This document shows positions 13,790 to 24,648 of a stretch of DNA of 64,000 nucleotides, one piece after another. The position numbers and the translations under genes were made by a program. Each line of letters starts with the position of its first letter. The stretch's first letter is position 1. The notes under the pieces were generated by a model. It was given only the letters and a program-made list of their open reading frames with translations, did no database searches and was not told the origin of the DNA. Where the stretch lies: the NCBI RefSeq assembly GCF_031755915.1, contig NC_083383.1, forward strand, positions 1,926,001-1,990,000. Direction: 5' to 3'. The stretch is from Ziziphus jujuba. Its lineage: Eukaryota > Streptophyta > Magnoliopsida > Rosales > Rhamnaceae.

Positions 13790-16518
13790 TGTATTCTCTG
13801 ATTCGAGTCCTCCGGGAAGTGCAATGCTATCATGGATGTCGTTTGTTTTAGAGGTTAGATATATATTAAAAATGGGGTGGGTTTGTGAGGTTTTCCAAGC
13901 ATGACTTTATTCTATTTTGGAAAACTATCAAGAGGGCTGCACATTCACAAGCCAATCTCCATGTGACCAAATCATTTGCATGGGGCTTCACTTGTCCTCT
14001 TAACCTCCTTTCTTTATTCACTCCTAATCCAAGATTCATCCAACACTAATCCAAATTTTCATTATAATTGAAAATTTGTCCACCTTTTTCAAACCGATTT
14101 AACTAGTCCACAAGAGATTAGAAATAATTAAGCAAGAGTACTAATTAAGCTTTATGATGTTTTTGTATACATATAAATTTATGGTTCGAAGAAAGTTGGA
14201 TTAGAAGCGAGAGTAAATAATTAGCTAGGGGTCCCCTTTATCAAAATTAAAATCAGATCAAACTTAATGAGAAACATAATTAATAATGGGGTCTATATTT
14301 ATCCGAAGCCCGAAGAAATGCCAAAGATTTACCATTCATATATATTATGGCAGGCTTGATTGATAATTAATCTACTAATTAATAAGATACAAAAGTAAAG
14401 CTGAGCTTATGATTAGCCAATTCTTAAAGACCAAAATTGAAGCAGCAGTTGAAATTTCATGGCTAAGTGGTCCAGACTTCAAATGAAGTCTATGGGCTGG
14501 CTCTCTTGGTCTGTAATTAACACAGCGTTCAAGAATAAGAAGACAAATCAATTAACGTGGAGTTTGGAAAAGAATTGAAAGAATTAATTAAATTAAACAA
14601 AGGGGCTTTGGATGGTGAACAAGAAGATCAATAGCGAATATCACCTTTAGAAGATATATATTATAGTATATTAACAAGAAAGAGGTGGAGTTCTTGATAT
14701 GATGAGTATTTGCAGGACATTATAATTGTGTCGTCGTACTTTCTTCCTTAATCTAAATAAATCTGTACAATGATGAGATCACCACCTGAGTCATGAAAAC
14801 CTTTTAAAACCTACTGCATTAGCTCATTACGTGTATTACAAGATTAATTTGCTTATTCTTTTATCATAATTGCGCTATTTACCATTCATGAAGTTGCTTT
14901 GTATTTTAGGCAGAATTTTTTGAAAGCCTGAACTATTTTTTGAATTTTCTTTTGTTTCTTTTTTAAGCTAAAAAATGTATATATAATATAAATACATTAA
15001 AAAAAATAATGAAATTTATAAGATTGATTGAGAAAAAAATAGTGAGGTGTATTTATTTTTGAATAACTTTGAAAGGTTCTTTGAAAAATGCAGACCAAAC
15101 ATGCTCACAGGGAGATTACAAAACAACAAAAACAACAACAAAAAATTAAAAGAGCACGCTCACAGGGACGCGCCATATTTATTGTGCGCATGATCATTCA
15201 ACCAAACAAAAAAATAAATAAATAACTCTTAACAGTAGCAATAAAATTGGCTATTCTTGTAGTTGGGTCAGGCGGGCTTAACAACAATTTGCGGAATCGT
15301 GTCCAGACAAAAAGTTTCCCGGTTAATTTGGGCTGTGTTAAATGAATTAGATTAAATTAGACTATACTATTTGATAAATGAAAAATGGGGATTAAAAATT
15401 TCATTAAAATTTTAAACTAAATGATATATAATCTAATATAATTATTTATTACTTAATGTAAATTAACAGTTTTTTGCTATTATAGAAAGTAAAAATTAAT
15501 GAAACAATGATAAATTATTAGCGATCAAAATTTTTAACGAAAATTTAACAATTAAGATTTAACAAATTATCTACTTTCTACGACTTATTTTAATATAGTT
15601 TTTAAAAGATTCATTTCAATTAACCCAGTTACAAGAAGATGAAGAAAATATAACAGCATCAAGTTTTTTTTTTTTTTTTTCCTCATAAGGGATAATTATA
15701 TAAACTTATCCTTTAAGTTTGAAAGTTTTGCACAATTGTCCTTGTGTTCTCATATTTTTCAGATATTTGTCTTCTAGTTTGAAATTATTTTCAATTTATA
15801 TTTTTTATCATCAAAAAAAATAATTAAACATAAATCTGATTAATGAAAAGACAAAAATACCATTCTAGAATAAATATATTGTTTCATTCAAAGATCTCAA
15901 AAGAGATTAAAAAACATGTTACCAAACACAAACCGTCTTTTATTTATTTATTTTTTTGGTACTTAATTATCTTTTAATTTATCTCTGTTTTTCAAGCCAA
16001 TATTGGGACTCCAATTCCCACGCCCCTAAGAACTCAATGATTTCTATATATTATGCAAAATGTTTGATAAGAAAAATACAAAAAATAAATATATTTTGAT
16101 TAAAAAAAAAAATCATACCCATAAGCAAAAATGATTTTGATTTTGAAAAAATTGTGTTAGAATTCAGAGGTTTCGTAAAGACCCATGTGAAGCCATTGAA
16201 GGAAGCTTTTGCTTTTTTGATATATAATTTAATTTTTGGGATTTTTGTAAAGATTGAGTTTGAAGGTGTCAGTGGTACCTTGTGATATCTGTAAAACTGT
16301 TTTGTTAATTGGTAATTGAAATTTTGTTAAACCACCCATTGAGATTTTAATGAGAACATGGACCTAGAATTGCTGGAGAAGGTGTGGTAGCCGTGGGATT
16401 GAATGAAACATTTGCAATATTGTTGAAAGGATCCTTGAAATTGATTCTTATGTTTAAGACATATGTATATATATATATATATATACACACACACCGACAC
16501 ATATACATATATATAAAA

Positions 16519-16800
16519 GAAGGAAAATTAGGATAATGGAGGCTGTTTGGTTTTAAGTTTGTAAATTTGAAAAGATCTTTAAAATGGTTTTTTGGCTTTT
16601 TTTTCTCTTAATTTTAGATTTTATGATCTTTTATAATAAAAATAATAATTTGAAAGAAGGAAAATTAGGATAATGGAGGCTGTTTGGCTTTAGGTTCGTA
16701 AATTTGCAAAAGATCTTTAAGATGGTGTTCTTGGTTTTTTTTTTTTTCCCTCTTAATTTTAGATTTTATGATCATTTATAATAAAAAAATAATTTGAAAA
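16519..16800. repeat. Tandem duplication, 137-bp unit
   Basis: The sequence starting GAAGGAAAATTAGGATAATG at 16519 restarts at 16656 and continues in parallel (GGCTGTTTGG, then AAAGATCTTTAA, then TTAATTTTAGATTTTATGAT) to about 16800. The copies differ by point changes and by T-run length. Confidence 0.9.
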
Positions 16801-17998
16801 GAATATCAAATCAGAAAGTAAGCATCTGAAAAATGTAAAAGTACAAGAATAATTGTGCTAAACTTTCAAAGTTGGAGGCAATTTTGCGTAATTATCTCTT
16901 TTCTTAAATATTAGTCCCCAACTTAAAAATGTACTCTCAACTCTGTTCTTTAGAAAAAATAAAAATAAAAATAAATAGTAAAGAGGATAAGTTTCGGAGA
17001 CCAACAGGCATATGCAATTTTTTCCTTTTTCTAACAAATAATAATAATAATAATCTAGCACTATCCTCTTCTCCAAGGCACGTTTCTAGTTTTTGCTTTA
17101 TTCCATGGTCTCTATTATTTTGGCTTGAGGGAGGGCATCAGACTAGTTTTAGAAAATCTACAAGTTCGACAGTTTTTTTTTTTTTTTTTTTTTTTTTGTC
17201 TGCGGTATTATAAACTTTTAAATGACTAGAATCTATTCCGAATTGAAATTGGATCCGTGAACGAAACCCCAATAATTAGCGCCCTGTTTAGAGCCCATTG
17301 TACCTGTGCTCATGGACCTCACCAACTCCAACGGGCATAATCCAACAAAAACAAGGTCCACTTTCCATTATTTGCACCCGAACCTTGTATGCGTTATGGT
17401 CCTTAAGGAATAGATAATGCCTCCAAATCTCATGAATAATCAATTCCAATACCCAACGACTTATTCAAGAAAGTTGTAAAATATAAAAATTAAAAAATAA
17501 AAATAAAAGCAACTTTTTCAAGTATTTACCAAACATTTAACAAAAAAGAACAATTTAATTAACCAAAAAATTAAGAACAAATTTGTCGATGATCTTTGTA
17601 CTGTCTACACCGCGGACACGAAACATCACCATAGCACTTGCGTTCCTTCTATGCATAGAAATAACTAATTAATTAACAAAAATTCAAGTTTCTAGATGTC
17701 AAAAATGAATTAGACCACTCAGTGAGAAATTCACAATAGTACCCTATGCTGCCTATCAGCCGGTACCATCTGGTTAGTTCCTGCGTTAGGCTTTAGCCAA
17801 GAATCTCAGTTATTAGCAAATGCAAACAACATATCATTATTAGTTAAGCTGTCAGAGGAAGTTTCTCCCTATGGAGTATGGACCCCCAGTAAATTATTAA
17901 ATAAAATAATTAGGCGCAAGATTTTTGGTAATCTCAATGACGATTGCGTTAATTAATTATATGATTTTGTCTCGTTTAATTACTCCGTTCATAGCTCT

Positions 17999-18245
17999 TA
18001 CTTTGTGTATTATAATGACTTTGTTTTTTTTTTTTTTTTTTTTTTTTGGGTAAAATTATAATGACTTTGTTAGTATTACTATTATATATAAACGACGTTC
18101 CCATGGCCCAAACACTATAAAGTAAAAAAGTGATACTTCGTGTATTATAATGACTTTGTTTTTTGGGTAAAATTATAATGACTTTATTAGAATTATACAT
18201 AAACGACTCTCCCATGGTCCAAACACTAGAAAGTGAAAAAGCGAA
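17999..18245. repeat. Tandem duplication, 135-bp unit, containing an older oligo(A) insertion
   Basis: TACTT(T/C)GTGTATTATAATGA begins copies at 17999 and 18134; both continue through AAACGAC, CCCATGG(C/T)CCAAACACTA and AAAGT(A/G)AAAAAG. Within each copy ATTATAATGACTTT is itself duplicated around a T-run plus GGGTAAA (18009-18025 and 18055-18071 in copy 1). This is a minus-strand oligo(A) insertion with a 17-bp target repeat. The T-run is about 23 in copy 1 but only 6 in copy 2. Confidence 0.85.
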
Positions 18246-18290
18246 AAAAAAAAAAGAAAAAAGAAAAAAAAAGCACTAGAAAGTAAAAAA
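18224..18290 (+). repeat. Oligo(A) insertion with 17-bp imperfect direct repeats
   Basis: CACTAGAAAGTGAAAAA (18224-18240) recurs as CACTAGAAAGTAAAAAA (18274-18290) around GCG followed by an A-rich tail. It lies at the end of the second 135-bp tandem copy. Confidence 0.5.
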
Positions 18291-19206
18291 CAATGAATGC
18301 TCTCGTATGCAAATATTACTTGCGCATGTGTAAGCAATTATCAATCATCTGTCAAGCGCTATACCCTGTTTGCGTGCTGCGTTTATTCACAGTCAAACAA
18401 AACAAATCTCCTCACTCCAACTCTTTAATATCGCGTTGTTTCCAAGAGTTTCTCACATGGCCCTCATTGTTTTGGCTTAGAGGCTTCGATTTTTTCTTCT
18501 TCTTTTTTTTTTTTTTTTTTTTAATTTTCTCCAAGGAAACTTGTTTACAGTGAGTTAACCAAATAAGGGTTATAAATTAATAGTGATACAAGCATTTGAC
18601 GCTGAGCCTCAACTGATATTCTTATTGCTTGTTTTTCTTCCTAATAATAAGAAGACAAAATTTATTGCTGGTTCTGATTTGTTGGTTTACAAATGCGTGA
18701 GGGTGAACTCTGGAGTGGTATTAATAAAAGAGTTTAGGTGGGCGATTTAGACAGTGAAGAGCGTGGAGCGTGTGAGGTGTCCAATATTTGAAGATGACAG
18801 GTCCATCAATGCAAGGCTTTTTTTTGGATTTTCTGATTAATTTGTCTGTTTATCACATGAAAAATAAAATGTTTTCAGAGTTTTCTCTTCTATTAAAATT
18901 ATGGACGCTCTGATATTTTAATTAGATCTCATAGATTAATAAATAAGAAAAGGTTAACAAACACGCATGCAGCTGGGAAGTTGAGCAGTTGAGCAAAAAA
19001 ACACCATTAAATAAACAAGAAAGGGATTGGCTACCATGTGAAAATAATAATAATAATAAAAAAAGAAATAAAAATCTATATACAATGAGAAACTACCACA
19101 AATGTTGATTAAGCCATCCATTCGATTCAGTGATGTTGTGAATTTGATGAGATATCAAAGCGAAAATAGACAAAATTCAAGCTCGAAACGATGACGTTTT
19201 GTATGT

Positions 19207-20832
19207 TCAAGACTCTAGAGCTTCGTAAATGACTACAAAACAAGGAAGGATAGCCTTTGGATTGAAAAGGATTAACTCTTCGAGATTGGAGTAGATCCCG
19301 GTGTAGCCGGCTACAGAATCGTATGAGCCAGCCGACAGGCCATCCTCCTCCGGCGGCGCGTCGTCCGCATTACGTTTAACCCTGCCAGCGATCACACGGC
19401 ACACCAGCATGGCCCTGCGCCCGTCCGTACAACGCAAGGAGTCGTGGGCCCTACCGCTGCTGGCAGTGGTCCGCACTCCCTTGCTCTCACCACCTGCCTT
19501 GCCTTGGAACCCGTGCCTGACGATCGTGCACACCCCGCAGCCCGGTACGGAGCCGCACAAGCTGGACGCGCCACGTGCTCCCAGCGCGCATGATATGGTG
19601 GTGCAGTGGAACCGCAATAGCTCGTTTCCGTCGGCTGCGCATCTGGGGTTCTTTCTGGTGCTGTTGAGTGCGCGTGTTTTCACTGCGTCTCGGCAGTCCT
19701 CGAACCGTTGGATGGTCCGCTGCGTGTTGTGGACCTTTAGGATCCGTTCGATCTTGAAGATCGGGTTGTCTTTCTTGAGCCAGCTTGATTTGAAGATTAT
19801 CTCCACGATGTTTCGACCCGAATCTTCAGGACCTAGCTCCGATACTGTAGGGATTCAAATAATTAATTACAATTTTACTGTTAACATTAAATTTTGTCAA
19901 TGCTTAGAAATAATCATCAATAAGAACATGTAAATGTCGGTGACATCCTAATAAGGTTGGAGTAAAGGCACAAGTACATGTTTTTCCGATTTAGCGAAAA
20001 AAAAAAAAAAAAGTACATGTTTTTCCGATCAACATATTTCAACTCAATGCTGTAGTATTAATGTCATTTATTTTGGTCAGCAGCAGCCAGCTCTTGCTTT
20101 GTAGTACTTGTCCCTGTGGCCTTTACTTTTTTATTATGACTGATAAAATTGCCTTCAAGGAAACAGAAAATAAAGCTCACAGTGGGTACCATATACTGCT
20201 GCTGTTGACGCAAAGAGTCACGGCAAATCATGCAAAGTGAATCATTATCATGCAAGATTTACAGGGAAACAATTCTCATCCCAAAAAAAAAAATAAAAGA
20301 AATAAATATTTACATGGGAAACAGTTACTTATAGCTAACTAAAGAAAAGCGACTCAGTGCGCAATATCTTTCTTGTCTCTTTAATTCTTCACTTCCTTTT
20401 CCTTTTAATCTTCTGGGGCCATATATGGTTTCAAAATTCGAAAATGTTTCACCTTTAAAGGAAGAATAACTTTGAAGTTCATTAAATATAAGAACACCAA
20501 GCTAACCTTTTATTTATTTTCGTTCTAAGAAAATGTTTCTCCATGGCAAAATGAATTCAACAAAAGAAGTTGGACGTGTAAAAGGAAATAGATAAATACC
20601 AGCATGGCGAACTGCTTGGTGAAGCTCCAAACTTTCAATCTTGGGGAAGACCTCTCCGCACTGAGAACATGCACAGATGGTACTCCTTGCAACTGGGTAC
20701 CTGAGTATTCATTTTGATCATTTCTCATGTAACGAGTCTCTAATAAATTTGACTTTCTTTTCATTGTTTTTCTCTTCTAGCTAATGTATAATTAATTTCT
20801 TGAAAAATATATATATGACAATTAATCCGATG

Positions 20833-20863
<31 letters not shown>

Positions 20864-21340
20864 TATATACCTGCTTGGGTCAACGATCATGTGACATTCA
20901 TAACAGCCAGACAGCTTTCTGAATTGCATTCCTCTAGAAGACGACGTGTACGCAGTGCCACCATTAGATCTCGACAAAGATCGAGTACTCGAAGACTTGC
21001 TGGCTTCGGCTTTCCGATTAAGAAGCCTAGTTTCCTGTCCTACACTGCTACTCTCGGGCGAGTTGTCTGCTCTGTGAACCACCCTGCTGTTGCCATGAAC
21101 CACGTCTCTGAAGCTACATATGGAGCTACATGAAGATCCCAGTTTAGAGTACGCGGTGGGGTTCTTTGATGGATCATGTACCCTTGACCCCTCGATCTGT
21201 TTACAGGTGAGAAGGTTCTTGATTTGGTCCCATGAAGACTGTGGTTTTCGCTGTTGCTTCGATTGCTTTCGCTGGCGTTTTGATGGTGGTGATTTCTTGG
21301 ACTCTGTGGTCGCCTCTGGTACAAAAGTGAGCAGAGCCAT
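19207..21340 (-). CDS. C2H2-like zinc-finger protein with a C-terminal ADP-ribosyltransferase-like fold
   Basis: Three exons: 20871-21340, 20600-20700, 19207-19844 (-), in phase, 402 residues. The ATG at 21340 begins MALLTFVPEATTESKK. Residues 20-45 are basic (KRQRKQSKQQRK, nuclear-signal-like), followed by a Ser-rich linker. Residues 146-189 hold a CxxC pair (CYEC) and a C2H2 finger with C168, C171, H184 and H189 (CSQCGEVFPKIESLELHQAVRH pattern, spanning exons 1-3). The invariant block VSELGPEDSGRNIVEIIFKS follows. From about residue 265 the order RFHCTT, GCGVCTIVRHGF, KGVRTTASSGRAHDSL, RRAMLVCRVIAGRV, SYDSVAG, ELILFNPKAILPCFVVIYEA resembles the PARP/ART fold. Enzymatic activity is unknown. 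By position it matches Arabidopsis At1g75710 (from memory). Intron 1 carries a (TA)n array and intron 2 an oligo(A) insertion. Confidence 0.9.
19972..20029 (+). repeat. Minimal oligo(A) insertion with perfect 19-bp direct repeats (C2H2 intron 2)
   Basis: AAGTACATGTTTTTCCGAT occurs at 19972-19990 and 20011-20029, separated only by TTAGCG and an A-run. The gene is on the other strand. Confidence 0.65.
20833..20859. repeat. (AT)13 microsatellite in C2H2 gene intron 1
   Basis: AT run 12-38 bases from the exon 1 donor, on its intron side. Confidence 0.9.
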
Positions 21341-24048
21341 GAAAAGAAGCAAAAACAAAGTTACAAACGAATGGAAATGAAATAGAGCAAGCTCTCTCTT
21401 TTATGTGACTAAAAGAGCTAGAGAGAGAGGTGTTAGACCGAATGCTTTTGAAAGTTTGACAATTTTTTTTTTCTTCTCAAATGTAGGGATCCAAGATGGG
21501 TAATAAGGAGGCAAAGCGGAAGGTGAATTGTGGTGGTGGGGTCGTCCCTAGTTTAATATTCGATTTATTATTTCTTTATTTCTTATAATTATCTTGTGTG
21601 GTTGTCTCATAAACGGAGCAGGTTTTCCTGTGCGCCAAAAGATGATTAACCTTTTGGTTGACTGGGTCAATCAAAAAGATGGTTTATCAAATGGTTCAGG
21701 TTCAGTATTTTTTATGATATCACTAAAAAGTGAATAGCGAGGGAAGCAGCAGCTGTACTGTATGGCTATATATACATTTCAATATCCGGATTCTAATGGA
21801 GTGCTCTGGGCCTCTCAGTCTCTCACCCAGAGTATAAGAAAGTGAAGTTGGAATATATAAATATATAATATCTTGTTACGTGTTTAGAAGGCAGATTGAT
21901 GTCACACTACATATAATACTTTATATGTTTGTATGCTGTCTGAAAGAAGCTGCTAAACCCCTTCAACTTGTTTTTTAATTTGACTCTAAAACAACGGAGA
22001 AAGTTGAGTTATATGAATTGAATTTTTATCATATATATTTAAGCTACCGTAGAGAAGTTTTCTGCTATGTATCTTTTTATTATTTTTTTTTATGAGATCT
22101 AGAAGTTTCTTTTTCGTATAATTAATGGCAGTAAGATTGATTATAAATATTAGCTTGTTGTAAACGTAATTGGCAAATTTGGAATTTTGATTGTATCCAA
22201 TAAGAGGGCGTCAACAAAAATAATTTCTTAAAGCTTTTAATTTTTAATTAGAAACACTAAGGCTATAACGAAAACACGTTTTTCAGCAAAGCTATGAGGG
22301 GTATTGTAGTATTTTGGATAGAACATCATACGGGGATGGGGTCCAGATTCTAAAACGAAGCAAAAGTGAAAGTGGAAGCTCCAAGGACACATCATATAAG
22401 ACACGGAGATAGAATAGCACCTACTGTTCCGAAATCTGTCTTCCAATGTCTCCCACTATTTTTTTCGGTGAATGAAATTATTGATCTGTCCCTGTTTTCT
22501 TCTCCAACTTGCCCATAATACCCCAATATCAACATCCTAACCCTTTTAGTCGTGGACAGTGGGGCCGAACACGCCACAGGTTGACTGATACACATCCACT
22601 CCACTTTATATACAATCCAAGCTAAATGTAACACCATCTACAACGTCTTTTGCCACTGCTTCAGATTCCCACGAATATTAACGCCGGCCCATCGAAAACA
22701 ACTTGGAATTTTCCATGCTTTTAGATAATCAAAACTAAAACTAAAATTTTCAGATTTCTATTACTTTTTTTCTTTGGTCGTAAGCAAGTACTAGAAACAG
22801 GCAGACATGATTCGTGATAGTGCTGTTAATTTGTTTATGCCCGTATATAGAATAAAATCCAATTCCCAAATAAAACGAAAAAAATAAATTAAGAAAAATT
22901 GTATAAAAGAAAAGTGGCAATGGCAGAGAGAAAAAGAAAATCCAAAAGCTTACACAAGGAAGAGACGAGACAAGGGAGACAACCATGGTGCTGAGTACAG
23001 TTAACTTGCACTGTTTCTTTTGTCTCTGCGCATGTGTTTGAGCTTGTCAAATAATTAGATGTTTAAAAAAAAAATGGGTTATTTTTTGCGAGTAGTTAGA
23101 GAAGTCAGATACAGATTTGGCCAACCATTCGTTTAAGCAAATAACATAAACGGTGTCCCAGTGTCGTCCCCAACTTAAGGGACCAGATGAATCGGACGAC
23201 TCTGTATCCGATCCATCATGGAACTCCTAACTTACCAACTACCATGCAATTCTCCCTCCACATATATATAATTGTTATCCCTCCGAGTACAGTTCCAGTT
23301 ATTGTATTTATTATTATAATTATTATTATGTAATTTTTTCTTTCAAAACCTAATCATTAACTTATAATTTTATCATCACCTTCCAAACCTCAATAATTTT
23401 TATTTTTTTTAATTCATTTCATTATTGCATTTTGCAAAATGTGTGATTGCAAATCATCAAGTACAGTGGCATAAGAGATACTTGAGAAATTCGATTCAAA
23501 GAAATATCATTAATTTTTATGACTTTCTATTTTCAACGAACGTATTTTCCATTGATTATCACGTTATTTTGAATTATTATTTCGAAGTGCAATAACTTGG
23601 AAGGAATTGATAGAAATTGGTGATGTGTTTTTAAGTTAAGGTAGTTTTATTTAAGCACCAAAAACCAAAAAAAAAAAAAAAAAAAAAAGTTAAGATAGTT
23701 TTATCACTTCCTATTGACCAGGCAATTATTAAAAACCAAAGGCACGTGCATTCCTTTTTTTTTTTTTTTCTTTTTAAATAAAAATTAATTATTATAATTT
23801 AGGCCTGCTGATGCTTGGCCATTCTCTTAAGCTCTGGAAGATAGGTGACAACTTTTGTTATCTAAAGTCCATGTGCCTTGATTCTTTTTTTACGGCTGTT
23901 ATCTTTGGCCGACCCCATCCTAAGCCTATTCTATTCATGTTTTTCCTTTTTTTATTTTTTTAATTGTACTTTTACTCTATTTTGTTTTGGTCTATTGTAA
24001 ATGGAAATGTGAATGTTATTTTCTACAATATTAGTAAAAAAATATAAA
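21341..24048. other. Intergenic between C2H2 gene and TRM6
   Basis: Promoter side of the C2H2 gene, then AT-rich DNA with an oligo(A) insertion at 23633-23704. Short frames at 22237-22986 lack coding features. Confidence 0.5.
23633..23704 (+). repeat. Oligo(A) insertion with 18-bp direct repeats (one mismatch)
   Basis: AAGTTAAGGTAGTTTTAT at 23633-23650 recurs at 23687-23704 with G to A at one position. The insert is TTAAGCACC, A-run, CC, long A-run. Confidence 0.6.
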
Positions 24049-24056
24049 AATAATTT

Positions 24057-24363
24057 TGGGCCCCTTGCTAAAATAAGCCCAGCTTAATTTGTAAAAGTCA
24101 CCCACTGCTTTGTCCTGACTCAAAACTGGCATCTGTACAGCTGTAAAGATCATAGGCCCAGACTTGTCAATATTTCACAGGCCCTCAAGACAACGGAATC
24201 TGTCAGATATGGGGCTATGATGGAGCCCAAAAGCGTTGGATAGACGATCGGGCTCTCCAACGTTAAACCCTGGGGAAGTTAGGGTTTTATGGCTGCAGTT
24301 TACAGTTCCCGCTGGAGTCTTGAATCATACCGGTTATCTTTGTACTTTGTTTCCAAACCCTAA
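24057..24363 (+). promoter_or_regulatory. TRM6 promoter: site II cluster plus telo-box
   Basis: Within 600 bases upstream of the TRM6 ATG there are TGGGCC (24057-24062), AGCCCA (24076-24081), GGCCCA (24155-24160) and AGCCCA (24224-24229), all forms of the site II element TGGGCY. A telo-box AAACCCTAA sits at 24355-24363. In plants, site II plus telo-box is a known signature of promoters for ribosome- and translation-related genes expressed in dividing cells. The assignment to regulation is inference from these motifs. Confidence 0.55.
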
Positions 24364-24648
24364 TTCATTCCGCCAACGCATACCGTTTTTGATTTCCTTT
24401 TTTGTTATATGTGGATATGTTTCCCCTCAATAAAGGAAATTTTGATTTTGATTTTGATTTGACTTCAGTTACAATGTTGCTTTTCTGATTTCTAATTTCC
24501 AATAAGAGCAATAAATACTGGGTAGCAAAAGAGAGAGAAATCTTTCTTCTTGCTCAGTAGTAAAGGAGAGGAAGAGAAATCTTTCCTTGCCCCAGTAATT
24601 AATTTAAAAAAAAAAGGTAGAGATATTATGTTGTAAAAAACATCGGAG

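Larger units (their letters stand above)
13790..19206. other. 5.4 kb gene-poor AT-rich region
   Basis: No open frame with coding character. Contains promoter-side DNA of the small gene, many A/T homopolymers, a (TA)n/(CA)n stretch near 16469-16494, and two tandem-duplication zones (16519-16800, 17999-18245). The last part is the 3' flank of the C2H2 gene. No transposase or LTR signature was seen. Confidence 0.5.

Noticed and set aside
13790..19206. Possible LTR retrotransposon in the long gene-free stretch
   Set aside because: No gag-pol frame, no paired long terminal repeats, no primer-binding site; only local tandem duplications.
19409..19933. 174-codon plus-strand frame
   Set aside because: Antisense shadow of the GC-richer C2H2 last exon; no domain, and the minus frame is clearly the conserved one.
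20891..21380. Plus-strand frames of 80-86 codons
   Set aside because: Antisense to C2H2 exon 1, which carries the conserved protein.
22237..22986. Three minus-strand frames of 69-81 codons
   Set aside because: No splice-compatible neighbours, no conserved motif; low-complexity hydrophobic runs from T-rich DNA.
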